In this document: piece after piece, positions 30,254 through 39,144 of the stretch | Layout: each line of letters starts with the position of its first letter | Position numbering within the stretch: position 1 is the first letter of the stretch | NCBI GenBank assembly: GCA_013140715.1 | Contig: JABFSG010000016.1 | Location: 42,550-106,549 of the forward strand | Reading direction: 5' to 3' | Source: Nitrospiraceae bacterium | GTDB taxonomy: Bacteria > Nitrospirota > Nitrospiria > Nitrospirales > Nitrospiraceae | DNA: 64,000 bases | The notes under the pieces: generated by a model | Database searches by the model: none | Told to the model about the DNA's origin: nothing | The model's input: the letters and a program-made list of their open reading frames with translations, nothing else | Position numbers and translations under genes: made by a program

Positions 30254-30559
30254 ATGAACCACGCAGTCCGAAAATTCGCGTCCATCCTCTTGGTGGTCTG
30301 TGTCCTATCCGTCGGCGGATTGGCTCAAGCCCAGTCGGTCGAACATGCAGGTCACCATGCCCAACATGAGGCCGCCACTCATGGCACCCCGCTCTGCTCC
30401 TGGATGTGTGCCGCCGGGACAGTGCTCGACACGGCAGCGGTCACATTCCAAACAGAACTCAGTCCGATAGCACTCGTCGCACTCCTCCATTCTGCGCAAC
30501 CTTCGATCGAAGCTTGCAGGGTTTCTCCCAGCCGCGCTCCTCCGTCTCTCTCTCTGTAA
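30254..30559 (+). CDS. Small exported His/Cys protein with C-terminal RAPP tail
   Basis: A 101-residue protein with an N-terminal signal peptide (FASILLVVCVLSVGGLAQAQ). Next comes a metal-ligand-like stretch, HAGHHAQHEAATHGTPLCSWMC, and it ends SRAPPSLSL. Two further proteins in the window (32382 and 35951) share the THxxxLC(S/A)WxC block and the RAPP end. It precedes an outer-membrane-protein gene by about 115 bases. Known RAPP sequences stall ribosomes on their own nascent chain (ApdA/ApdP), so this may be a regulatory leader. DUF2946-like periplasmic metal-binding protein is an alternative. Confidence 0.7.
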   Translation: MNHAVRKFASILLVVCVLSVGGLAQAQSVEHAGHHAQHEAATHGTPLCSWMCAAGTVLDTAAVTFQTELSPIALVALLHSAQPSIEACRVSPSRAPPSLSL

Positions 30560-30675
30560 TTTTCGTTGCTCATACGGCTCAAGCAGAGCCGTATCTGTCT
30601 ATCGCACGATCCATTGATGGGTTGTGGGGTAGCAGTTTAAACGATTGTTCATGGAGAGAAAGGACCAGCAGCATC

Positions 30676-31800
30676 ATGGCGGGAAAACGGCTCATCCTCG
30701 GATCTATTCTCAGTCTTGCTCTCGGCTTCATTTCGTGGTCCGGCACCCAGACCGCACAGGCATCGTGCGGGTCGGTCACCTGTTTTGTCGTGATCGGGTC
30801 GCAACAACAGGTGTCACCAAAGGGCCTGCTCACCGTCAACGCCTTTTATAACTATACGCCTCAAGGAACGCTGCTAAGTGGCACAGACGGAGTGATACCC
30901 GCTGTCGATCTCGACAATCGACAACTGATTCTTGGCCACCACCGGGAGATCCGGACAATCAGTCAAATGTATACGCTGGATTTGAACTACGGCGTCACCG
31001 ATCGGTTCGGAATCGAAGTTGCAATCCCCTACAAACGGGTCAGGCATCAGCACGTGGATGGATTGGGAGAAGCCAATGGCGGCGCCGGTGATCTCACTCG
31101 GTTTTCCGACAACGGCATCGGCGACGTCTTGATTAACGCGAAGTACAACCTGTTGCCCACATTGAGCAGCATGGTGGTCACAGGCTTCGGTGTCTATCTT
31201 CCCACCGGCGACCATAACCAGAAGACTGCCGGCCTCGATGGTCCTGAAACGATGGAACCGACTGCCCAGCTTGGGCGAGGCCAATTCGGACTTCAAGGAT
31301 CGATCTATCAAACCTATGAAATCATTCCCCATCGGTTAAACCAATTCGCCTCTGCCAGCTACCGGCACACCTTCCGCAATAACTTCGGCTATCAATTCGG
31401 GGATCAATTCGATTTTGGAATCGGCGCGAATCTCGTCACGGTTCCCTGGCTGGTGCTGACCAATCAGTTCAACTACCGCTACATGGTCCATGATTCCTAT
31501 AGCGCATCGTTGTCTCGGTCGCTGACTCCAGCCGATGCAGGATTCCCCGCAGAGGCACTGCTGCTCGATCCGAACATCACGCGCCGGGGGGTCCCGACAA
31601 CCGGATCTACCTATTTTGCCTATACACCAGGCTTTCAACTCAATCTCGGCGAAGCCATCAAGACATCCTTGACGGAAAACACATCGTTGTATTTCTATTC
31701 ACAGATCCCCATCGCCCGTGATTTCAATGGGAATCTGGCTCAAGGCGTGAGCTATGTGTTCGGCATCACGAAAATGTTCCAAGTCATGAACCCGTCGTAA
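30676..31800 (+). CDS. Outer membrane beta-barrel transporter-like protein
   Basis: The 374-residue protein has a signal peptide (LILGSILSLALGFISWSGTQTAQA) followed by alternating beta strands. Examples are LTVNAFYNYTPQG, YTLDLNYGVTDRFGIEVAIPYKRVRHQH, GIGDVLINAKYNLLP, VVTGFGVYLPTGDHN and FASASYRHTFRNN. This resembles the transporter/phenol-degradation MetA-like family of barrels. ATG at 30676 begins the signal peptide; the frame is open from 30406 but that part overlaps the preceding RAPP gene in another frame. No specific substrate can be named. Its place between a His-rich leader and a TlpA thioredoxin suggests metal handling. Confidence 0.7.
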   Translation: MAGKRLILGSILSLALGFISWSGTQTAQASCGSVTCFVVIGSQQQVSPKGLLTVNAFYNYTPQGTLLSGTDGVIPAVDLDNRQLILGHHREIRTISQMYTLDLNYGVTDRFGIEVAIPYKRVRHQHVDGLGEANGGAGDLTRFSDNGIGDVLINAKYNLLPTLSSMVVTGFGVYLPTGDHNQKTAGLDGPETMEPTAQLGRGQFGLQGSIYQTYEIIPHRLNQFASASYRHTFRNNFGYQFGDQFDFGIGANLVTVPWLVLTNQFNYRYMVHDSYSASLSRSLTPADAGFPAEALLLDPNITRRGVPTTGSTYFAYTPGFQLNLGEAIKTSLTENTSLYFYSQIPIARDFNGNLAQGVSYVFGITKMFQVMNPS

Positions 31801-31832
31801 AGAGCAGTGCATATTGTCATGAGGAGGCTACG

Positions 31833-32375
31833 ATGAAACGTCTATCTGTTCTGATGATCGGTATGCTGATCGCCATACTCGGGCTCTTGCCGTTCGATGG
31901 CTGGAGCATGGGCTCGCGAGTCCCGACGGTCGGTATGCAGGCCGAGGATTTTCATCTAACAGATCTGGAGGGCAAGTCGCAAAGCCTCAGCCAGTATCGC
32001 GGCAAGATCGTGCTCGTGAACTTCTGGGCGACCTGGTGCAAACCCTGCACGACGGAGATGCCGGCGATGCAGACCACCTACGACAAACTGCGGGACAAGG
32101 GGTTTGTCGTACTGGCAATCAACGAACTTGAAGACGATGCCAAGGTCCGTGAACACATTAAGCAATACGGCCACACATTCCCCGTCCTGATGGATCGCGA
32201 CAACAAGGTCGCGAACCAGTTCGGCGTGTTCGGATTACCGGTCAGTGTATTCATCGACCAAGAGGGGCGTGTGCAAGAATACATCAAGGGTGGGCTCTTG
32301 ACCGAACAGAAAATCGATGAAACCGTCGCACGGATTCAGAAGCAAGCACCGGTCAAGGCGGCAGCTCTTCGATAA
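31833..32375 (+). CDS. Exported TlpA-like thioredoxin
   Basis: A 180-residue redoxin with an N-terminal signal/anchor (LSVLMIGMLIAILGLLP) and a thioredoxin fold. NFWATWCKPCTTEMPAM places the active CxxC at residues 69-72, and GLPVSVFID gives the cis-Pro loop. TlpA-type proteins reduce periplasmic disulfides or copper-binding partners, for example in cytochrome oxidase maturation or copper transfer. It follows the outer-membrane gene by 32 bases with AGGAGG before the start, and is followed 6 bases later by the next RAPP leader. They are likely cotranscribed. Confidence 0.88.
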   Translation: MKRLSVLMIGMLIAILGLLPFDGWSMGSRVPTVGMQAEDFHLTDLEGKSQSLSQYRGKIVLVNFWATWCKPCTTEMPAMQTTYDKLRDKGFVVLAINELEDDAKVREHIKQYGHTFPVLMDRDNKVANQFGVFGLPVSVFIDQEGRVQEYIKGGLLTEQKIDETVARIQKQAPVKAAALR

Positions 32376-32381
32376 CGACCT

Positions 32382-32681
32382 ATGAATAGAAGGATTCGAC
32401 AATTAGCGGTCGCAGGGTTCGCGCTCTGGCTTGTGGCGCTCAGCGGGATTGTCTACCCGCAACTCACTGCCCACTTGGAACAACACGACCATCACAACGC
32501 GGCGACTCACGCCACTGCATTGTGTTCATGGCTCTGCATCGCAGCCGACGCTGTCGAAAGCACAGCGGACGATGTCGCGCCCGTCCGATACGCGACGTTC
32601 ATTGAACTGGTCTCTCCCGTTACTCCGCTTCATTTCTTCCATATCTCGCAACCACCTTCACGCGCACCGCCCCTCGTCTAG
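32382..32681 (+). CDS. Small exported His/Cys protein with C-terminal RAPP tail
   Basis: A 99-residue protein with a hydrophobic N-terminus (LAVAGFALWLVALSGIVYPQ), the motif HDHHNAATHATALCSWLC, and the ending SRAPPLV. It is a paralogue of the proteins at 30254 and 35951. It starts six bases after the TlpA stop and is about 195 bases before tonB. Metal binding by the HxHH/THxxxLCxWxC block is plausible. The RAPP end suggests ribosome stalling. Confidence 0.7.
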   Translation: MNRRIRQLAVAGFALWLVALSGIVYPQLTAHLEQHDHHNAATHATALCSWLCIAADAVESTADDVAPVRYATFIELVSPVTPLHFFHISQPPSRAPPLV

Positions 32682-32875
32682 TTTCTCCATCCCTGGTGTT
32701 CTTCATCGTTGGATTGCTCTGATCCTCGTTCCTTCGTCTTTTTGAAGGAATTCGGCTGACTCCTTTGATGACCGGCACCTATGGCGACACCGTTCTCACC
32801 ACTGTTCGCGCCGAAGAGAGGATATTTCACGATTGTGCATGTCAGACAATTCATCATCAGCCTTGAGGTGATTAC

Positions 32876-33736
32876 GTGACGTTGAGCTCGAATGGGCAGT
32901 ATCGCGCGCAAGGATGGGTAGTATCCGCACTCGTTCACGGACTCGCATTGACCGTGGCCCTTGGGTTCATCACACAGGTCAAACCGGTCCTGCCGACAGA
33001 AGTGTTCACGTGGGACGTTGCGTTAGTCGAGCCGCAACAGCATCAAGAGATGCATCAGGCCGAGATCAAGCCGGTTCAGGAAGCTGCCCAACCGGCTCCT
33101 CGCCCTGTAGCCCCTACCCCCATTCGGCCTCAACCGATCGCGCAAGAAGTGCAAGTTCCGAAGGTAACGACGGTTGTACCGCGCGAAATCCCCCAGGTGG
33201 TCGAGACGAGCGAGCCGATTCAACAGATGGTTGCAGCGCCGCAACCGGTAGGGGTCGAGCAGACCACTCAGTCGCTGGTTGAATCGGTGGCTCCTGCCGT
33301 TCAATCTGAAGCAGCGCCCGCCGAACCTTCGATCGCTGCAACATCGGCGACAGCTGCAATAGCCGACGCGAAACCGGCTGAACCAGTCGCGACAGAATCT
33401 GCGCCGCAAGTGGCGCCGGCAACCCGTTCGGTTCCCGCTGTCAAAGTCGATCATGGCTGGTTGGCCGAATCGCTGAGGCGGAGACTGGCTGAGCTCAAAC
33501 GCTATCCGAGCGCCGCGCGCCTCAACGGATGGGAAGGGAAGGTGGTGTTGCGCGCAGTCATTCGAGCCGATGGTCATCTGTCGGAGGTGAAGGTCCATAG
33601 AAGCTCCGGCTATGAAACGCTCGACAATGCGGCCATGGAAGCCATTCGGTTGGTCTGCCCGCTGCATATGACGAAAGCGATGGATGCTGCCGAAGTCGCA
33701 GTCTATGTGCCGATGGTCTATAGCCTTGGAAGTTAG
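32876..33736 (+). CDS. tonB: TonB energy transducer
   Basis: The 286-residue protein is built like TonB. One N-terminal helix is GWVVSALVHGLALTVALGFITQ. A long Pro/Ala/Glu-rich periplasmic rod runs from about 60 to 200 (PAPRPVAPTPIRPQP). The C-terminal domain (from about 205) reads SLRRRLAELKRYPSAARLNGWEGKVVLRAVIRADGHLSEVKVHRSSGYETLDNAAMEAIR. It couples the proton motive force to the outer-membrane receptors here. The start is GTG at 32876 with TTGAGG upstream. Its exbB/exbD partners lie at 39145-39934. Confidence 0.92.
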   Translation: MTLSSNGQYRAQGWVVSALVHGLALTVALGFITQVKPVLPTEVFTWDVALVEPQQHQEMHQAEIKPVQEAAQPAPRPVAPTPIRPQPIAQEVQVPKVTTVVPREIPQVVETSEPIQQMVAAPQPVGVEQTTQSLVESVAPAVQSEAAPAEPSIAATSATAAIADAKPAEPVATESAPQVAPATRSVPAVKVDHGWLAESLRRRLAELKRYPSAARLNGWEGKVVLRAVIRADGHLSEVKVHRSSGYETLDNAAMEAIRLVCPLHMTKAMDAAEVAVYVPMVYSLGS

Positions 33737-33755
33737 TCGAAGGAGTCGACGGTTG

Positions 33756-34109
33756 ATGGCTCAGCGATCGAATCAAAAATTGAAGACGGTCCGAGCGGCG
33801 GCGATGTGCAGCCTTCTGATCCTGGTGGCTCTGCCGGTTTGGGCTGGAGAGAGGCAGGAGGCCATGGCCGAGCAAGAGCGGGCGGCACGGATTCAAGAGT
33901 TGCAGCGGGAGCGTGCAAAGGTTGAGCGGGAATTGCGTCAACTCCGCTCACAACCGGAAGGAACGACTCAGTCCACTGTTCCACGGTCTGAATTCTCGGA
34001 TCAGCCGACGAGAAACATGAAGGAATCGCTAGAATCGCTACCGGGAGTGAGCGCGCAGCAAGGGTCAACCGGGCGCGACATCCACCTATCCATTCGTGGA
34101 TCGAAGTGA
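33756..34109 (+). CDS. Truncated receptor-plug-like small protein
   Basis: A 117-residue protein with a signal peptide (VRAAAMCSLLILVALPVWAG), a charged coiled coil (EQERAARIQELQRERAKVERELRQL), and a C-terminal piece, QPTRNMKESLESLPGV...IHLSIRGSK. The last part matches the N-terminal plug of the receptor at 36381 (QPTRTMKESLESLPGV...IMIRGQG), then stops. It lacks the barrel, so it is either the remnant of a receptor or a free plug-like protein. It lies between tonB and the sialidase-fold gene; the next gene's ATG follows 8 bases after its TGA. Confidence 0.5.
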   Translation: MAQRSNQKLKTVRAAAMCSLLILVALPVWAGERQEAMAEQERAARIQELQRERAKVERELRQLRSQPEGTTQSTVPRSEFSDQPTRNMKESLESLPGVSAQQGSTGRDIHLSIRGSK

Positions 34110-34117
34110 GGCGAACC

Positions 34118-35404
34118 ATGAACGTACGAAAATTCAGAACTAAAAAACTCGCGTGGATGGCCGGAATTGCGGTCGGTGCCGTCGCTCTCGCATCCACAGC
34201 TACGGCAACGCCTGAGTCGCCGATTGTGTTTGGCCCGAAACTGACGACCGACCACCAAGTGCGGGCTGTCGTAGGTCCCTCTGTCCGAATCGACGACGAG
34301 GGCCGTATTTCGCTGGCCTGGGTCGAGGAGGACAAGGACAGACGTACGGTATTCTATGCGAGGACGGAGCAGCCGAGGGGGCCGATCGGAACTCCGGTCA
34401 AGGTGAACCAGTCGACCGAGGCGCCCTACATGCGACAGGAAGCCCCGGCGCTGGCCGTGGCTGGAGACGACATATTCCTGACATGGGCCTTGACCCATCC
34501 GAAACTGACGACTGACAAGCCCTTCTCGAACGAACTGCGGCTGAGCCGATCCACAGACGGCGGCAAAACCTTCCTGCCATCCATTCTCGTGAACGACGAC
34601 GAGCAGATCATCGGCCACAGTTTCGATTCACTTCACGTTGCGCCCGATGGAGTCGTCCACATGGCCTGGATCGATGGGCGGGAGGGCAAGAAAGAGTCCG
34701 GCACCTTCGTCACGCGCTCGACCGATCACGGTCGCACGGTCGCGAAGAACCTCAAGGTAGACGACAACACCTGCGTCTGTTGCCGGACGTCGATGACCAG
34801 TAGCCCGGATGGGACGTTGTACGTAGCCTGGCGCAAAGTTCTGCCGGGGGAACTCCGCGAAACGGTCGTCGCGCGGTCGACCGATAGGGGACAGACCTTC
34901 ACCGTTCCCGTGATCGTGGGACACGACAAATGGCAGTTCCCCGGCTGCCCGCACCGACCGGCGTCGGTTGGGACGGATCAACTCGGACGGCTCTATGTCG
35001 TTTGGTATACGGAGGGTGTCGATGAGACCCCGTCGATCTTCCTAGCCTACTCGGACGATCGAGGGGACAGCTTCTCACCCAAGCAAAAACTCAATATCTC
35101 CAAGGGAACCTTCCCGGATCATCCCCAGATGGCGGTCGATCCGGATGGACGTCTCGTGATTGTCTGGGAAGAACAATCGCCCGTTCGGCGTGAAGTGGTA
35201 ATGAGCGTCTCGCTCGATCGTGGGCGGACATTCAGCGCCCCACAAAAATTGAATGAGAAGAAAGGCCAGACGCCGTCTCTCTCGATGAATTCGAAAGGAC
35301 TCGCGGCCCTGGCTTGGATGGAACATGCCATGCCCGTTCATCGCATGGTCGTGCAAACCGTTCAGCTACCGGCTGCGAAGGTTCTCGCGAGACAGGATCC
35401 ATAA
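34118..35404 (+). CDS. Exported sialidase-fold (BNR repeat) protein
   Basis: About 428 residues with a signal peptide (LAWMAGIAVGAVALASTATA) and five Asp-box BNR motifs: SRSTDGGKTF, TRSTDHGRTV, ARSTDRGQTF, AYSDDRGDSF and SVSLDRGRTF. They imply a six-bladed propeller. Two Cys-rich sites, NTCVCCRTSM and FPGCPHRP, sit in the middle and could bind metal or heme. The arginine triad of true sialidases is not obvious, and the setting among TonB, TlpA and receptor genes argues for a role in metal handling, not sugar cleavage. ATG 34118 is chosen for the signal peptide. Confidence 0.7.
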   Translation: MNVRKFRTKKLAWMAGIAVGAVALASTATATPESPIVFGPKLTTDHQVRAVVGPSVRIDDEGRISLAWVEEDKDRRTVFYARTEQPRGPIGTPVKVNQSTEAPYMRQEAPALAVAGDDIFLTWALTHPKLTTDKPFSNELRLSRSTDGGKTFLPSILVNDDEQIIGHSFDSLHVAPDGVVHMAWIDGREGKKESGTFVTRSTDHGRTVAKNLKVDDNTCVCCRTSMTSSPDGTLYVAWRKVLPGELRETVVARSTDRGQTFTVPVIVGHDKWQFPGCPHRPASVGTDQLGRLYVVWYTEGVDETPSIFLAYSDDRGDSFSPKQKLNISKGTFPDHPQMAVDPDGRLVIVWEEQSPVRREVVMSVSLDRGRTFSAPQKLNEKKGQTPSLSMNSKGLAALAWMEHAMPVHRMVVQTVQLPAAKVLARQDP

Positions 35405-35405
35405 C

Positions 35406-35954
35406 GTGAATCAGATACCAACCCGACCTGTAATTGCCGCGATGCTCGCTCTGCTATGCATCGTCTCGGCCGGTCCCTCGCTTGCCAGCGATCCCTTTGT
35501 CGCTCTCAAGATGAGCCGGTTGCCTGTCGGGAGCACAGCGGCTCCCTTTGAACTCACGACATTGGAAGGCAAGGTCGTGAAGTCGAGTGAGTTCGCCGGG
35601 AAGGTCGTACTGGTGAATTTTTGGGCCACCTGGTGCGGGCCCTGCAAAGAAGAAATGCCCTCCCTGGCGCGTTTGCAAAAGCAGTTGGATCCAGCACAAT
35701 TTACCCTCCTGACCATCACGACAGATCTGCAGCGCCAAGGGATCGCACACTTTCTCACTCAGCTGGGAATCAGCCTGCCGGTGCTGTTCGATGAAGATCA
35801 GGACGTGTCACGGTCCTTCATGGTGCGCGGCCTTCCGACCACCATCGTAATCGCGAAAGACGGCGCGCTCGCCGGGCGAGCGGTCGGACCTCGCACCTGG
35901 GATAGTCCCGAGGCGGTCGCGATGATTCGGCAGGTCATGGAGAGTGGGAAATGA
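35406..35954 (+). CDS. Exported TlpA-like thioredoxin
   Basis: A second TlpA-type redoxin, 182 residues, with signal sequence VIAAMLALLCIVSAGPSLAS and active site NFWATWCGPCKEEMPSL (CxxC at residues 77-80). The cis-Pro segment is RGLPTTIVI. The GTG start at 35406 is one base after the sialidase-fold gene's stop, and its own stop overlaps the next ATG (ATGA at 35951), so these genes form one translational unit. Reductase or thiol-oxidoreductase role in the periplasm is likely; the partner is unknown. Confidence 0.88.
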   Translation: MNQIPTRPVIAAMLALLCIVSAGPSLASDPFVALKMSRLPVGSTAAPFELTTLEGKVVKSSEFAGKVVLVNFWATWCGPCKEEMPSLARLQKQLDPAQFTLLTITTDLQRQGIAHFLTQLGISLPVLFDEDQDVSRSFMVRGLPTTIVIAKDGALAGRAVGPRTWDSPEAVAMIRQVMESGK

Positions 35955-36259
35955 GAAAGTCTGTCGCCCCGCTTGCTCTGATTCTTACGGCGCTATATCT
36001 GACGTTATCGGTCAGTGCCGTGACCTGTCTCTTTGCACACGAGGGGCAGCAGCGCTCAACCCATCATCACACGGGTGGAGCGACGCATTCTTCTCTCTGC
36101 GCCTGGGCCTGCGACACGAATCCAACCGTCGATCTTCTTGCGGCCTCGTCACAGACACAGTCGCTTCACCTTGTCACGATATTACAGCCGGTCACTTCTT
36201 CCGCGCCCTCTTTGCTCTCCCAACAGTCGGCGCAGTCCCGCGCCCCTCCTCGGTCGTAA
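35951..36259 (+). CDS. Small exported His/Cys protein with C-terminal RAPP tail
   Basis: A 102-residue protein with a hydrophobic N-terminus (LALILTALYLTLSVSAVTCLFA), a His-rich THHHTGGATHSSLCAWAC block, and the ending SRAPPRS. It overlaps the TlpA gene by four bases and precedes the receptor at 36381 by about 120 bases. It is the third paralogue of the THxxxLC(S/A)WxC group. It could be a metal-binding periplasmic protein or an arrest leader for the receptor. Confidence 0.72.
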   Translation: MRKSVAPLALILTALYLTLSVSAVTCLFAHEGQQRSTHHHTGGATHSSLCAWACDTNPTVDLLAASSQTQSLHLVTILQPVTSSAPSLLSQQSAQSRAPPRS

Positions 36260-36380
36260 CTTCGCATCCACTAAATCGTCATCCGTCATTTCCCTGCGCG
36301 GACAGTGCTGAGACCTTGCAGCCTGGAACCGGCTTGGGGAACAGTGTGTCATCGTCATTATCGCAAGAAGGAGTAGGATC

Positions 36381-38702
36381 ATGGTGTCATTCAAGAGAGT
36401 TACGCACATCGTTGCGGCAGTCGCAATGCTCGGAGGCACTGCTGCAATAGATCACGTCGCATCGGCACAAGAGTCGGCGCAGCCGGCTGCCTCGCCGCGT
36501 GAAGAACAGTTACGCGAACAGCTGAAAGGGATTCTCCAAGAGCTGGATGATCTCCAAAAACATCGCGAGGGAGCATTGCCCCCCTCTGAACGGCCCAAGG
36601 TAGTGACTGAGAAGGTGACTCCAGAGCATTTGAAGGCCGCCGACGCGATTCCGGAATATGAGCTGAAAGACATGAGCATCGTCAGCACACGATTTCAAAA
36701 GCGTCCTGAGGGCCTTTCGTTGTCGGCCACGGATCCGACTGAAACGGATTCTCAGCCGACCAGAACGATGAAAGAATCGTTGGAATCGCTTCCCGGCGTG
36801 GTCTTGCGCCAGGCGAACGGACCGCGCGACTTCAGCATCATGATTCGCGGGCAAGGAGCCAAAACGACCTTCGCAATACGCGATATCAAGGTTTACGAAG
36901 ATGGATTCCAGCAGACCCAATCAGACGGGCTCTCACGGCTCGACATCCAAGATCCCTGGTTTATGCGGAGCGTCGAAGTCATCCGAGGCGCCTCATCGTC
37001 GCTCTACGATAACTACGCCTTGGGCGGGATGGTGCAGTTCAGAACCAAACGCGGGAGCGATATCAATGGAATAGAAACGTTCCTGAGCGGCGGGTCCTTC
37101 GGCTACCATAAGGAGGCCCTCGCTGTCGGCCAGCAGTATGAACATCTCGACGCCTCGCTCTTCGTCAGCAACGTAGGAGAAGATGGATTCATCCGGCACA
37201 GCAACTACAGCACCCAGACGATCAATCTCAATCTGCGTTTCAGAATTGATGATAAGCAGACCTTCTACTTCAAGGCCATCACGAATTGGCTGGACACCTT
37301 CGTGCCGACTCGTTTGAATCAGGCACAGTTCACCTTCGATCACCGGCAGGCCGGCGGAACAGGAACCTGCACGGCCAATAACTGCAGCGACTCCGAAAGG
37401 CTGGCGCAACGGCGGTTGGATCGCCGCACCATCGTCGGGGGCATGTATGAGCGGCAACTCAACACCGATACACGCCTGACCCTCGAGGCGGACTACGACG
37501 TCAAAGACATCAATCAAACCTTTTCCCAGATCTCCGACAACGTCAATCCGAATTTCAAACATTACGCCAACATCCGGCACGAAGGAAAGTTGTTCGACAT
37601 GCCGCTGCAGAGCAATGTCGGGTTCTTTCTCAATAATATGGAGCAGGAGGCGCAGACCTTTCAAAACCTCGCCGATGGCTTTGGCACGAGGGGGCGACTC
37701 ATCCAGAATTCTCGTGGAACGATCAGGAATGTCGGAGCTCGCTTCCGGGAAGAACTGGAAATAGTCCCCAAAGTAATCCTCATAGGCGGATTGGGTTTTG
37801 AGCAATCGATGGTGAGTGTGCAGGCGATTAACTATAGCGCCGCCAACGTCCGCACTCCCATTAGCGCGAGCAGAACCTTCACCAATTGGGCGCCGGAAAT
37901 GGCGCTGTCGTGGAAGCCGACCGAAGCTCAGCGGCATTGGGTTCGAGCCTCCACGGGATATGGAATTCCCGGTTTCGGCAATCTCCTTCGAGATCCTGTG
38001 ACCGGTCAGCCAGGCACGAACTTCAGCCTGAAGCCGCAGAAGAACCTCAATTTCGAGATCGGTACCGAATCCAAACTGACCGAGACCCTGACGGTTCAAC
38101 TCGTCGGGTTCTGGACCTTCTTCAAAGACGAATTGATCTCTCGAGCGGTGTCGGGAAGCAACGTGGCGACGGTGAATGCGGATTCGTCTCAATATCGGGG
38201 CATCGAAGCCTTCTACGACTGGCGTCCGATGCCAGGCATGCGCTTCTCCGGGGCCTATACACACACAGATGCCATGTACATCAATTTCTCGGATCAGGCC
38301 AATACGGCATTAGGATTTTTGGTGCGGGACGGCAAGAAGGTTCCCAATGTGCCGACCGATGTGTTCAATACCAAGTTTGCCTACGATCATGAGCCGACCG
38401 GATGGGGCGCTTGGGCCGAAGGCAGTTATTACAACAGCTATTTCCTGAACAACAGTAACACGTTCAGCATCCCCTCCTACGTGGTCGCGAATGTCAATAT
38501 TCACAAGACCGTCGTGATCCAAAACTCCTGGTTCCGATTCGCCAAGTTCTATTTCGAGGTGGACAACATCGCGGATAAGAAATACGCCGCATCAGGCCAG
38601 GTGATCGGGGGCGAGACCGCCGGCGCTGCTGCTGGCAACCAGGCCTTCTTCGCCGGCTACGGAAGAGCCTTCTACGGTGGTGTGACGTTGGGATTGTTCT
38701 AG
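36381..38702 (+). CDS. TonB-dependent receptor
   Basis: A 773-residue outer-membrane receptor. After the signal peptide (IVAAVAMLGGTAAIDHVASA) comes a coiled segment (EEQLREQLKGILQELDDLQKH). The plug follows from about residue 100: RTMKESLESLPGVVLRQANGPRDFSIMIRGQGAKTTFAIRDIKVYEDGF, then EVIRGASSSLYDNYALGGMVQFRTK. The barrel contains EEAQTFQNL-type strands and ends FYGGVTLGLF, with the C-terminal Phe. Substrate unknown; the neighbours (His-rich leader, TlpA) point to a metal or metal complex. Start is ATG 36381 after AAGGAG. Confidence 0.9.
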   Translation: MVSFKRVTHIVAAVAMLGGTAAIDHVASAQESAQPAASPREEQLREQLKGILQELDDLQKHREGALPPSERPKVVTEKVTPEHLKAADAIPEYELKDMSIVSTRFQKRPEGLSLSATDPTETDSQPTRTMKESLESLPGVVLRQANGPRDFSIMIRGQGAKTTFAIRDIKVYEDGFQQTQSDGLSRLDIQDPWFMRSVEVIRGASSSLYDNYALGGMVQFRTKRGSDINGIETFLSGGSFGYHKEALAVGQQYEHLDASLFVSNVGEDGFIRHSNYSTQTINLNLRFRIDDKQTFYFKAITNWLDTFVPTRLNQAQFTFDHRQAGGTGTCTANNCSDSERLAQRRLDRRTIVGGMYERQLNTDTRLTLEADYDVKDINQTFSQISDNVNPNFKHYANIRHEGKLFDMPLQSNVGFFLNNMEQEAQTFQNLADGFGTRGRLIQNSRGTIRNVGARFREELEIVPKVILIGGLGFEQSMVSVQAINYSAANVRTPISASRTFTNWAPEMALSWKPTEAQRHWVRASTGYGIPGFGNLLRDPVTGQPGTNFSLKPQKNLNFEIGTESKLTETLTVQLVGFWTFFKDELISRAVSGSNVATVNADSSQYRGIEAFYDWRPMPGMRFSGAYTHTDAMYINFSDQANTALGFLVRDGKKVPNVPTDVFNTKFAYDHEPTGWGAWAEGSYYNSYFLNNSNTFSIPSYVVANVNIHKTVVIQNSWFRFAKFYFEVDNIADKKYAASGQVIGGETAGAAAGNQAFFAGYGRAFYGGVTLGLF

Positions 38703-38818
38703 TGTTTGTAATAAGAAGAGGACCAAGGTTGAGATGAGGGCGCCTTTCGAGGTCCTTCATCCACCGGGAGTCCTCTCACAACGCAATAAGTCAGACGACT
38801 ACACAAATGAGGTGCAAG

Positions 38819-38998
38819 ATGAATAAGTCATTGCTTCGGGTCAATGAAGCAGCTGCGGTATTGAATGTGAGCCGCTGGACCGTCTATCGGTGGGTGGAGG
38901 AAGGGAAGTTAAACGGCACAAAAATCGGCAAACAGAGCTTGCGCGTGATCGGCAACTCGGTCGACAAGCTGATCTCCGAGAATCGGACAGATCACTGA
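38819..38998 (+). CDS. Small excisionase/MerR-type helix-turn-helix protein
   Basis: A 59-residue DNA-binding protein: LLRVNEAAAVLNVSRWTVYRWVEEGKLNGTKIGKQSLRVIGNSVDKLI. This is the compact winged helix of the excisionase family. It is the only DNA-binding protein in the accessory region, between a receptor and exbB, and may regulate the cluster or be a remnant of an integrated element. No integrase is nearby. ATG 38819 is taken. Confidence 0.75.
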   Translation: MNKSLLRVNEAAAVLNVSRWTVYRWVEEGKLNGTKIGKQSLRVIGNSVDKLISENRTDH

Positions 38999-39144
38999 GG
39001 AGCAGCGAAGGGACTGGCTCCGCCGTCTGCGGCGGTGCCTGTCCCGATCTGGCTTGCATCACGCTACACTCGAATCACGTCAGCAGACCCGTTTACGATT
39101 CATGCGGGTGGGAATATTTGTGTAGAAAGGACCGGGGTGTCTTC

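Noticed and set aside
36993..38264. A 423-codon minus-strand ORF opposite the receptor at 36381
   Set aside because: Shadow of the receptor gene; no signal, domain or start context.
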